Source: Janthinobacterium lividum
Lineage (GTDB): Bacteria > Pseudomonadota > Gammaproteobacteria > Burkholderiales > Burkholderiaceae_D
Assembly: GCF_034424625.1 (NCBI RefSeq)
Contig: NZ_CP139976.1
Location: 2,914,001 to 2,978,000 of the forward strand
Direction: 5' to 3'
DNA length: 64,000 nucleotides
Below the pieces are notes generated by a model. It was not told the origin of the DNA. It saw only the letters and a list, made by a program, of their open reading frames with translations, and made no database searches. The position numbers were made by a program, and so were the translations under genes. Shown in pieces: positions 50,692 to 58,678 of the stretch. How positions within the stretch are numbered: position 1 is the first letter of the stretch; the number at the start of each line of letters is the position of its first letter.

Positions 50692-51636
50692 ATGAACCGT
50701 AAGCATAAACATAGCAATGACTTTGGCGCGCGCACCACTTATTCGCAGGCCGACCTGGTCGAAGGCGTTTTCAGCACGGTGGCCATCAGCGACGGCTTCG
50801 TCATGGCCAGCATCGGGCAGCCGACCATTACCGCCGCCTACCTGGGCATGCTCGAGGGCAGCACCATCGATGCTGGCGGCAGCGTAACCAGCCATACCTA
50901 TGCCACCGGTTGCACCCAGGCGGTCACCGCATCGTCCGGCAAGAAAGGAGCGCACACGTATTTCATCCCCATGCCAGGGAACTTCACGATGACGGTGCGG
51001 GCCGGCGAAACCTGGAAGATCCAGTTGACGGCCGAACCGGCGATCGGTCCCGCACCCCTGGTGGAGTTCGTCTGGACGCCGGAAAACGCCAGCTCCATCG
51101 CGCTGGAAACGCGTCCCAGCCCCACGGCTGCGGCAATGGCGCAGTTGCGCGAGGAAGTCGCGTCGGGGCGCTTGCAGGAAAACCTGCTGGCTTCGGCCCA
51201 GCGCACGATCGATGAACGGGTGGGCGACTTTGCCCATGTGTTTGGCGACGCCACGAAGATGAGCAATGACGAGGGCGACCGGACGCGCTTCGTGCAGGGC
51301 CTGCAAAAAATCGTCTGCAGTGCCAGGCCCGCCGGCCAGCCCATCGATAACCGGGTCGACGATGCCGACCTGGTCGGTCTGGTCGCCGCCTTCGGGCAGG
51401 CTACCGGGCGCAACTTCGGCGTGCAACAGCAGGATTTGCTCAAGGAAGGCATCCGCGCGCTTGTGAAAATCAATGAAAATGCGGCCAACCGGGGCGACCT
51501 CGGCCTGATCGATGCGAATGTCCGCCTGTTCCTCGACAATGTGCAGCGCGCCACGGATATCAGCCTCGGCAATTCTGACCGGCGCCTGCTCACGCGTGCC
51601 CTGGTGCGCCTGGTGGGCGACGGACGCCACGGCTGA
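50692..51636 (+). CDS. Stand-alone copy of the fibre C-terminal domain
   Basis: The 314-residue protein aligns by eye with residues about 870-1172 of the preceding fibre: YLGMLEGSTIDAGG versus FYGILQGSTVGASG, SSGKKGAHTYFIPMPGNFTM versus STGKKTAKQYWLPLPGTFSM, and the same ending RRLLTRALVRLVGDGR. The N terminus is a short basic tail (MNRKHKHSNDFGARTTY). GGAG precedes ATG 50692. It could cap the fibre, form mixed trimers or be an alternative receptor-binding head. It has a 64-base spacer, unlike most of the operon. Confidence 0.77.
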   Translation: MNRKHKHSNDFGARTTYSQADLVEGVFSTVAISDGFVMASIGQPTITAAYLGMLEGSTIDAGGSVTSHTYATGCTQAVTASSGKKGAHTYFIPMPGNFTMTVRAGETWKIQLTAEPAIGPAPLVEFVWTPENASSIALETRPSPTAAAMAQLREEVASGRLQENLLASAQRTIDERVGDFAHVFGDATKMSNDEGDRTRFVQGLQKIVCSARPAGQPIDNRVDDADLVGLVAAFGQATGRNFGVQQQDLLKEGIRALVKINENAANRGDLGLIDANVRLFLDNVQRATDISLGNSDRRLLTRALVRLVGDGRHG

Positions 51637-52280
51637 TGCCCGTTCCGCTCTTCCCTTTGCTGGACGAGGCCGCCTGTGACGATTGGGTCTTGCGGCTGTC
51701 GCTGCTGGCACGCCACTGGCGGCGGCGCCATGCCGAAGTGCCCTTTTATTCATTGGGACTGGCGGCCTACCTCGACGCCGGCGCGGGCCCGGCCGGCCTC
51801 TACTGGAACCGGCCGGAGCGCGAACGCAGCAACCGCCTGCTCGCGGCCCATTTTGGCGCGCTGCTGCAACTGGTGCTCGATTGCCTGGAGTTCCATTGCG
51901 GGCTGCCGGCCCGGTTGGCGCCCGAGGCCGCCTGGCCCGGCTTTCATATCTACCTGCCGCACCCGGCATTCGCCGAGCCGGTGGCCAGCGTGCACCGCGA
52001 CTTGCAATACCGCGACGTGTTTGCAGGCCGGCATTTTGGCGCGCAGGACTTGCTGAGCTTTACCCTGCCGCTGAGCGTGCCGGCGGGCAGCGGCCTGCAT
52101 CTGTGGCGGCGCGAGGATGGTCAACCCGATTTCATCGCCTACCGCCACGGACAGATGATCGTGCACGACGGGCTGGCGATACACCAGGCGGTGCTGGCCT
52201 GCGGCAAAGGCGGCCTCGAGCGCATCACCATGCAGGGCCATGCGGTCCGCCTGGATGGACAACTTCTTTTGTATTGGTAA
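51636..52280 (+). CDS. Fe(II)/2-oxoglutarate oxygenase-like protein, paralogue 1
   Basis: The 214-residue protein carries an HxD...H...R set spaced as in 2-oxoglutarate oxygenases: His120 and Asp122 (VHRDLQ), His183 (AIHQAV) and Arg196 (ERITMQGH), with Arg 13 residues after the distal His. It aligns with the next gene over PGFHI-HPA, HxD, LHLW, IHQA and RIT(M/L)QGHAV and ends in the same aromatic tail. The substrate is unknown; a fibre or cargo protein is an inference from position. It overlaps the previous stop. Confidence 0.65.
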   Translation: MPVPLFPLLDEAACDDWVLRLSLLARHWRRRHAEVPFYSLGLAAYLDAGAGPAGLYWNRPERERSNRLLAAHFGALLQLVLDCLEFHCGLPARLAPEAAWPGFHIYLPHPAFAEPVASVHRDLQYRDVFAGRHFGAQDLLSFTLPLSVPAGSGLHLWRREDGQPDFIAYRHGQMIVHDGLAIHQAVLACGKGGLERITMQGHAVRLDGQLLLYW

Positions 52281-52284
52281 GAGC

Positions 52285-53052
52285 ATGAATCCTGACCACA
52301 GCGCTGAAGCGATCGCATCGTTCCACCTGCCCGTGCTGACGCCGCAGCAATGCGCGGACGTCGTCGAGCGCCTGCTCGACCTGGAACCGTTCTGGCTCAG
52401 GCGTACCCGGCATTTCCCGATCCACACCCTGGGGGCCACGTATTACTACGATATCGTGGGCATGCCGGCGCGTCCGTACGAACGGCTGGCCCGCCAATAT
52501 AATCCTTTTCTGCTGGATCATTTCGGCGAAGTCTATGACGCCTTGCTGGCGTCCCTGGGCGCCGCGCTGGGCCAGCCTGTCGTTTATCACCCGGCGCTCG
52601 CCTTGCCCGGTTTTCACATGTTCGGCGGCCATCCCGCCCTGCGTGCCTCGGAAGACCTCGACCTGGTGCACGAGCAATGGCAGGGCGGGCGCGAGACGGC
52701 CGACTTTCCGGGCAATCCCATCCACCTCGACCGCGGCCACCTGGCTGTCGGCCTGGGCGCGGCGCCGACGCTATCGGTGACCTTGCTGATCGCCGCTGCG
52801 GGGCGGGGCGCCGGCATGAAAATGTGGCCGTTCGGACTCGAACGCACGGGCAATCTGGATGAAAGCGAGATCCTGGCGCTGCTGCAGCGCGAACCGTTCG
52901 AGCAGATCCATTACCAGACCGGGGCCGCTTTCATCCATTCCGGCCGTCGCTATCACCAGGCCCGCGGCTTCGACGGCGCGCCCGGAGACTATCGCATCAC
53001 TTTGCAGGGCCATGCCGTTTGGCAGGGCGGGCAATGGCAACTTTTTTGGTGA
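52285..53052 (+). CDS. Fe(II)/2-oxoglutarate oxygenase-like protein, paralogue 2
   Basis: The 255-residue protein has His147 and Asp149 (NPIHLDRGH), His224 (RRYHQARGF) and Arg237 (DYRITLQGH) in the same order and with the same 13-residue His-to-Arg spacing as the previous gene. It is about 40 residues longer, with an extra segment around 185-205. A typical short spacer (4 bases) joins the two. They are probably duplicates that diverged in substrate. Confidence 0.65.
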   Translation: MNPDHSAEAIASFHLPVLTPQQCADVVERLLDLEPFWLRRTRHFPIHTLGATYYYDIVGMPARPYERLARQYNPFLLDHFGEVYDALLASLGAALGQPVVYHPALALPGFHMFGGHPALRASEDLDLVHEQWQGGRETADFPGNPIHLDRGHLAVGLGAAPTLSVTLLIAAAGRGAGMKMWPFGLERTGNLDESEILALLQREPFEQIHYQTGAAFIHSGRRYHQARGFDGAPGDYRITLQGHAVWQGGQWQLFW

Positions 53053-53056
53053 CACC

Positions 53057-53548
53057 ATGTTCTTTCGCAATGACCAGTTCTCCTTTACGGCCCGCCTCGA
53101 GCAAGGCTGGGAAAGCGTGCTCGACGAATGCCTGGCGCTGCCGCATGCCGAGTTCGACGCCTGGCCTGAAACGGGCTTGTACAACCGCGGCTGGGATGTC
53201 TACGGCCTGGTGCTCGAAGGCCGTCCCATGCTCGAGAACGCCATCTTCTGTCCGCGCACGCTGGCCTTGCTTAGCTGCATTCCGGGTCTGGTGACAGCGG
53301 GCTTTTCGCGCCTGGCGCCCGGCACCGAGATCGCGCCGCACGTCGGTTATACGGACCGGGTGCTGCGCCTGCACCTGGGCCTGCGCAGTTCGCCCGACTG
53401 CGCCTTGCGGGTGGGTGCGGCCGTGCGCCATTGGCAGCCCGGGCGCTGCCTGGTCTTCGACGACACGCAGGAACATGCGGCCTGGAACCGCGGAGCTACC
53501 GACCGCCTGGTGCTGCTCGCCGATTTCACCAAGCCGGACGGGGTGTGA
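53057..53548 (+). CDS. Aspartyl/asparaginyl beta-hydroxylase-type oxygenase
   Basis: Small 163-residue member of the Asp/Arg hydroxylase family. His95 (IAPHVGYTDRVLRLHLGL) and Arg104, then His140 (FDDTQEHAAWNRG) and Arg150, reproduce the spacing I know for AspH (His679/Arg688 and His725/Arg735). AspH uses two His without the usual acidic ligand. Relatives hydroxylate Asp or Asn side chains or lipid acyl chains. No membrane segment is present, so a soluble protein substrate is more likely. Confidence 0.8.
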   Translation: MFFRNDQFSFTARLEQGWESVLDECLALPHAEFDAWPETGLYNRGWDVYGLVLEGRPMLENAIFCPRTLALLSCIPGLVTAGFSRLAPGTEIAPHVGYTDRVLRLHLGLRSSPDCALRVGAAVRHWQPGRCLVFDDTQEHAAWNRGATDRLVLLADFTKPDGV

Positions 53549-53552
53549 AACG

Positions 53553-55805
53553 ATGAGCGCCCAGCCAGCCACGGCCGCCACCGACAGCGGCGCCTATGCG
53601 GACAACGCGGCCCTGCAGCAGGCGCTGCGCACGCTGGCCGACAATATGATCGAGCTGGCCCTGCTGGCACGCCAGGCGGAGGCGTCCGCACCACCCGAAG
53701 CGGCGTCCGGCGCCGCCCTCGAGCGCCTGTACCGGCAAGCCAGCCAGCTGGGCGCGGGGAGCGCGGGCGGCGCCGATGCGGCCGCGCGGCTGGGCGCGCG
53801 CATCGAACAGCAGTGGCAATTGCTGGGCCAGCGTGCGGCAGCCACCGTCGAGGCGCAGATTTTTATTCCCTGGATCCATGTCTGCGCCCTGTTCAACCTG
53901 GACCGGCCGCAACAGGAAGTCTTGCTGTTCGGTTTGCTCAGCGAAATCGAATGGCGCTATGGCGCCATCGTGCGCGCTTTCGGCAGCGCCGCCAGCGCCG
54001 AGGGCAGCGAAGGCTGGATCGACCTGGCCGGCCTGGATGCCATGCTCGCCGCGTGCCGCGGCACGCGCCCGGGCTTGCAGCGCTGCCTGCTGGCCGATGC
54101 CGCCTTGCTGCACTGGGAACTGATCGTGCTGGCGCCCAATACCAGCCTGGCCGGACTGGACGGCGGTTATCGCCTGAGCGAGCCGATTGCCGCGTATCTG
54201 CTGGCCCAGTCCGCGCCGCGCCTGTGTCTCGAGCGCCCGCTGACCAGTCTGGACAGCACGCTGGCGCTCGACGAGCACCTGGCCGATGCCCAGGCCCTCG
54301 CGCAGCTGGCGCGTTTCATCGGGCACTGCGGCCCGGCGCAGGCGCGCGCGGCCAGCCATGTGCTGCAATTGCAAGGGCCGGACCTGTGGCTGGCCCGCAG
54401 CCTGTGCGCGGCGACGTTTGCGACGATGGGCATGGCATGCGTCGAACTCGACGGCAAGGAAATCTGGCAAGCCTATCTGAATGGGCAAAAGAACCGCCGC
54501 ACCTTGCTGGCGCGCCTGCGCCTGCTGTGCCGCGACGCGTTGTTGTGCAACCGCATTTTCGTGCTCCTGCATTGCCACTGGCTCGGCACGCAGGAGGGCG
54601 CCGACGACGACCTGCTTGACGAGGTCATGCAGGTACTGTTCGAGAGCCAGCCCTACCTGGCGGTCTTGAACGGTCCCGCGCGGCGGCTGTCCGACCTTGC
54701 TTTTCGGTATGCCCGGCACGAGGTGGCGGCCGTCCTGGTGCGCGTCCCGGCGCCGGACAGCCGCTTGCGGCGCGCCAGCTGGCTGCGCCATGCGGGTACT
54801 TTCGGCGTGGACATCGACGATGCCTTGCTCGCCAGGCTGGTCAATCAATATCTGCTGACGCAGGAGCAGATCGTGCTGGCGCTGAAGGAAACGGCGAGCC
54901 GGCGCATGCTGCAGGCCGAGGGCGAAGAGGGCAGCGCCGGCGAAATGCTGCTCGACGCCTGCCGCGCGCAGAGCAACCGTGAACAGATGAGCGTTGCCCA
55001 TGAAGTCAAGACCACCTACCGCTTCGGCGATATCGTCCTGCCGGATACCACGCGGCAGTGGCTGCAGGAAGTACTGCAATATGCGCAGCAGCGCCATCAG
55101 GTCATCGAGGAATGGGGTTTCAACCGCAAGAACGAACATGGCAGCAACCTGTGCATCCTGTTCTATGGTCCGTCCGGGACGGGCAAGACCATGGCCGCGT
55201 CGATCATTGCCAATGAACTGGGACTGGGCCTGTACCGCATCGACCTGGCCAGCATCGTCAGCAAATACATCGGCGAGACGGAAAAACACCTGGCCCAATT
55301 GTTCGACCAGGCCGAGGCGATGAATATCGTGCTGTTCTTCGACGAGGCCGAAAGCCTGTTTTCGAAACGCACGGAAACGAAGGATGCGCACGACCGCTAT
55401 GCCAACCTGCAAACCGGTTATTTGCTGCAGCGCATCGAAAGCTACACGGGGATCGTCATCCTGTCGACCAACCTGATGGCGAATATGGACAAGGCCTTTA
55501 CGCGGCGCTTCAAGTTCATGATCGAATATCCGTTTCCCGGAGGCGCGCAGCGCCTGCAATTGTGGCGCAGCGCCTTTCCGCCCGCCGTGCCGCTGGCCGG
55601 CGACATCGATTTCGAGCTGCTGGCCGAACGCGCGCCCCTGAGCGGCGCAAATATCAACAGCATCGCCGTGAACGCCGCCTTTCTCGCGGCGGCCGAGCAG
55701 CAGGCGGTGGGGCAGCGGCACTTGCTCAAGGCGACGGAGCGCGAGTACCACAAGCTGGGCAAGGTGTTTGCGCCCGATGATTTTCGCTGGGACGATGATG
55801 CGTAG
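53553..55805 (+). CDS. eCIS-associated AAA+ ATPase (Afp15/Pvc15 type)
   Basis: ATPase needed for particle assembly or cargo loading in Afp and PVC systems. The 750-residue protein has an Ala-rich helical N-terminal half of unknown fold and one C-terminal AAA module: Walker A GPSGTGKT (Lys545), Walker B VLFFDEAES (Asp597, Glu598), a NLMANMDKAFTRRF sensor and arginine-finger region. ATG 53553 follows the hydroxylase stop by 4 bases. Placed between the structural and the cargo genes, it could feed cargo into the tube. Confidence 0.9.
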   Translation: MSAQPATAATDSGAYADNAALQQALRTLADNMIELALLARQAEASAPPEAASGAALERLYRQASQLGAGSAGGADAAARLGARIEQQWQLLGQRAAATVEAQIFIPWIHVCALFNLDRPQQEVLLFGLLSEIEWRYGAIVRAFGSAASAEGSEGWIDLAGLDAMLAACRGTRPGLQRCLLADAALLHWELIVLAPNTSLAGLDGGYRLSEPIAAYLLAQSAPRLCLERPLTSLDSTLALDEHLADAQALAQLARFIGHCGPAQARAASHVLQLQGPDLWLARSLCAATFATMGMACVELDGKEIWQAYLNGQKNRRTLLARLRLLCRDALLCNRIFVLLHCHWLGTQEGADDDLLDEVMQVLFESQPYLAVLNGPARRLSDLAFRYARHEVAAVLVRVPAPDSRLRRASWLRHAGTFGVDIDDALLARLVNQYLLTQEQIVLALKETASRRMLQAEGEEGSAGEMLLDACRAQSNREQMSVAHEVKTTYRFGDIVLPDTTRQWLQEVLQYAQQRHQVIEEWGFNRKNEHGSNLCILFYGPSGTGKTMAASIIANELGLGLYRIDLASIVSKYIGETEKHLAQLFDQAEAMNIVLFFDEAESLFSKRTETKDAHDRYANLQTGYLLQRIESYTGIVILSTNLMANMDKAFTRRFKFMIEYPFPGGAQRLQLWRSAFPPAVPLAGDIDFELLAERAPLSGANINSIAVNAAFLAAAEQQAVGQRHLLKATEREYHKLGKVFAPDDFRWDDDA

Positions 55806-55864
55806 CGCGAGGACGCATGCGCGCGGGCGGCTGCCTGCCGGCATGCCGGAAGGGGGCGCAGCCG

Positions 55865-58654
55865 ATGGAGCATGAGCGCCTGCGGCATAAACCGCGTTCG
55901 ACGGCGCACACGGCAGCGCGCAGCGGGCCGGACACGCCGCAACTGCGCGTTGCCGATGGCGGTACGCCGATGCAGCAGTACCGCTATGCGCGCAGCCCGG
56001 CCAGCTTGCTGCGGCAGCCAGGCCCGGCGGCGTCCATGGGGGCGCAGGGATCGTCCGCATTCCGGGCCATCGCGGCGGCGATGGGCGAGCAGCATGGCGT
56101 CGACACCTCGACGCTGCGCGCCACGCATAATTCCCCGTTTCCCGCCACCGTGGAGGCCGATGCAACCTTGCAGGGTAACAAGATCCATTTCGCGCCCGGC
56201 AAGGATAGCGAGCCGAACATCAAGCACGAGGTCGGGCATCACATCATCAATGTCTTGCGGGGCACGCCGCCCCGGACCGATGGCCGCGTCAATGGGCAAG
56301 CCGTCAACACGAGCGATGAAGCCGGCGCTGATCGCCTGATGCGGCAGCCGCTGCAACGCAGGGCAGCGCCGCCCCAGCCGCTCGCAGCAAGCGGCCAGGA
56401 GCATGATAACGGCCCCGTGCAGTGCACCATCGGCTCTGCGAACCGCTATATCAGTGACAACGAGCTGTGGAGGAATGGCCGCAACGACGTGTTTTCCCTG
56501 CTGGCAGAGCTGTACTGGGAAGGATCTGACGAGTATGACGAAATCTACCGGGAGTTGATGCAGGACCTGCCTGAATTTCCCGGTCCGGCGACGGATGGCT
56601 GGGATCCCGTGACCTCTGTTGACGCGGAAATGTTCTTGGCGGAGGAAATCGAGAAATTGGGTGCCATGTATGGCGACATGCCGGATGGCGTGCGCGACAG
56701 AGTCATTGAATGGAATGGCAAGGTTTCGCGGCAGGGACTGGCACGCAGGAAAGAAAAGAGCTCGGATGCCGCCAGAAAACGCTCCAAGGTGATGAATGCC
56801 GCAGGCGACAGCCTGAAGCTATACCATGCCAAGACCGCCCCGACGAAGAACAAGCAGCCGCCGGGAGGCCAGGGGAAGAGCGTTTTTTTCAATCAGAATC
56901 AGTTCGATTACTTCCGTTCCAGCGCAGCCAATGTACAAAGGGATATTCTTGGACTGACAGGAGATACCAAGCGTGGTGACGCAGCGTTTGTTAATCAGTT
57001 GAGCCAGATCTACAAACCCGCCAGTTCGACGCTTGCAAATGAAGAGGAAGAGCAAACGGCACTGCTGAAAGCTGATGTCGAGCCGGATGAGGGCAGTCCG
57101 CTCGGTATCATCGGGTATCGGAATCCGGGTGGGCAAGGACATCCCGGTCCTAAATTGGGCGCCGAGGTCAACAGCTTTACTTACAATCTGCTGCTGAAAA
57201 ACTCGACAACCAGGACCTACGCACCCGCGAAAAAAATCGGCGTTCCCAAGCAGTACCTTAATTCCAAAAAATACCGTACTGAGGCAAGGAAGCTGGTGCA
57301 TCACGACTTCGATACTCCAGAAGACTATGAGGCGGAGTTGTTCAGGCATTATCGGCAAATCGTGTCCGGGGCAAAGCGGATTTACGGGGATAACGAGTGC
57401 ATGTTCGATTCATATGCGTTGAAACTGGTGTATGCCGGCATGGCTGGCGAGACGAGTTTCTTTACCTATCCGGCCCTTATTTTTGAAATTCAGGACAAGA
57501 ACAACCTTGGTATCGATGTTCCAAAGATCAAACAGGGGATTCTTGATAAATGGAATGCTGTCAGCGATGTAACAATGACCGAGCGGCAAAGTTTTGGTTT
57601 TTTGTATCCCGCCATCAGCGACCTCGAAAAATCGATCCGGATATGGCCAGGGCAGTATGACATCGAGGGGTTTCTCGCCACGCTGCAGAAGGTGATATCA
57701 CCTCACGCCGATGTGGCGCGCAGCCGCCGCAGGCGGGGCGGCCGCTTGTCCCTGCTGCAAAACACGCTCAAGCGCAGCATGAATCTTGCAAAGGGCGCAG
57801 TAAATCGGGTGGCAGTGGGAAACGACAAGGTCAAAGTGTTGCTCAATCGTATAGCGAGTAACTATGGCAAAGGATTGCAAATATTGCAGCAGTGGCGCAG
57901 CTGGCGGACCGACGTGTTGTTTGCAGAGGCGACGCAAGTCATTGAAAACCTCAATGAGGCGGCACTCCACCTGTCGACGGAGTATGAGCAGAGCGAGGCC
58001 AGGGGGAAAATGGAAGCCGCTGTTTTGCGCCATTACACGGGCCCCGTCCAGGGTACCGGCTATACCATTGCATCGTTCTACCTTACCCACAGCGGGCAGC
58101 AAGGTTCGAGCAGCGCGATGATGTTTCACGGGGCCGACGCGGCCTTCGTGAAAAAAAAGGTCAAGGACAGGGGGCCGGTGTACTTTGAAACCATGACCTC
58201 CACGGCGGGGCCCAAGTCGCTCAGCCTGGTCGATCCTGCCTATAACTTTACCACCAGAGAAGAACTGGCTGACTTTGGAAAGCAAAATACCGGTGATGCG
58301 CAAATCTACGACATGACGAATATGGACCCTGCCGCGCTGCCTGGCCTGTTGGGGAAAAATACGCATGCCAAGGTCACGCTGTATGCAAGCCTTTCGAAAC
58401 ACTTCCAGTTCGGAACCGACAGCACCAACCTGGGCTTCGTCATGCATTTGCAAAAGGCCGGGGATGAAGCGCCAGTCGGCAGCTATTTGCCGAAGGGCGC
58501 GGTGTGGGATATGGGGGCAACAAGGGTGTCAAAAAAACCAGCCTATGTGCCAGCCGTGCCGTCTGCGCTCTACCATCATGCATCGTTGTTGCTCGATGCA
58601 CAAACCGGCACGAGTAAGGTCGCAGGCAAGCGCAAGCGCAAGGAGGATTCGTGA
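55865..58654 (+). CDS. Large DUF4157-type cargo/effector protein
   Basis: Candidate toxin of the injection system. The 929-residue protein (ATG 55865, chosen because MEHERLRHKP aligns with the next gene's MTHEPLRHRP and because GGAAGGGGG lies upstream) has an N-terminal leader ending in RYARSPA, then a divergent DUF4157 region with HEVGHH (His121-Glu122, His125) and SDEAGADRLM. The last 750 residues match nothing I recognise. The segment coded by about 56900-57700 is visibly lower in GC than its neighbours, suggesting separate acquisition. The protein ends in a basic cluster, KRKRKEDS. Confidence 0.75.
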   Translation: MEHERLRHKPRSTAHTAARSGPDTPQLRVADGGTPMQQYRYARSPASLLRQPGPAASMGAQGSSAFRAIAAAMGEQHGVDTSTLRATHNSPFPATVEADATLQGNKIHFAPGKDSEPNIKHEVGHHIINVLRGTPPRTDGRVNGQAVNTSDEAGADRLMRQPLQRRAAPPQPLAASGQEHDNGPVQCTIGSANRYISDNELWRNGRNDVFSLLAELYWEGSDEYDEIYRELMQDLPEFPGPATDGWDPVTSVDAEMFLAEEIEKLGAMYGDMPDGVRDRVIEWNGKVSRQGLARRKEKSSDAARKRSKVMNAAGDSLKLYHAKTAPTKNKQPPGGQGKSVFFNQNQFDYFRSSAANVQRDILGLTGDTKRGDAAFVNQLSQIYKPASSTLANEEEEQTALLKADVEPDEGSPLGIIGYRNPGGQGHPGPKLGAEVNSFTYNLLLKNSTTRTYAPAKKIGVPKQYLNSKKYRTEARKLVHHDFDTPEDYEAELFRHYRQIVSGAKRIYGDNECMFDSYALKLVYAGMAGETSFFTYPALIFEIQDKNNLGIDVPKIKQGILDKWNAVSDVTMTERQSFGFLYPAISDLEKSIRIWPGQYDIEGFLATLQKVISPHADVARSRRRRGGRLSLLQNTLKRSMNLAKGAVNRVAVGNDKVKVLLNRIASNYGKGLQILQQWRSWRTDVLFAEATQVIENLNEAALHLSTEYEQSEARGKMEAAVLRHYTGPVQGTGYTIASFYLTHSGQQGSSSAMMFHGADAAFVKKKVKDRGPVYFETMTSTAGPKSLSLVDPAYNFTTREELADFGKQNTGDAQIYDMTNMDPAALPGLLGKNTHAKVTLYASLSKHFQFGTDSTNLGFVMHLQKAGDEAPVGSYLPKGAVWDMGATRVSKKPAYVPAVPSALYHHASLLLDAQTGTSKVAGKRKRKEDS

Positions 58655-58678
58655 AAATATCCGCCAGCAAAGCTGATC

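Noticed and set aside
56225..56242. HEVGHH and HEAWH motifs as proof that the cargo proteins are active proteases
   Set aside because: DUF4157 carries this HExxH-like motif as a family feature and protease activity has not been shown as far as I know; toxicity may reside in the C-terminal parts.
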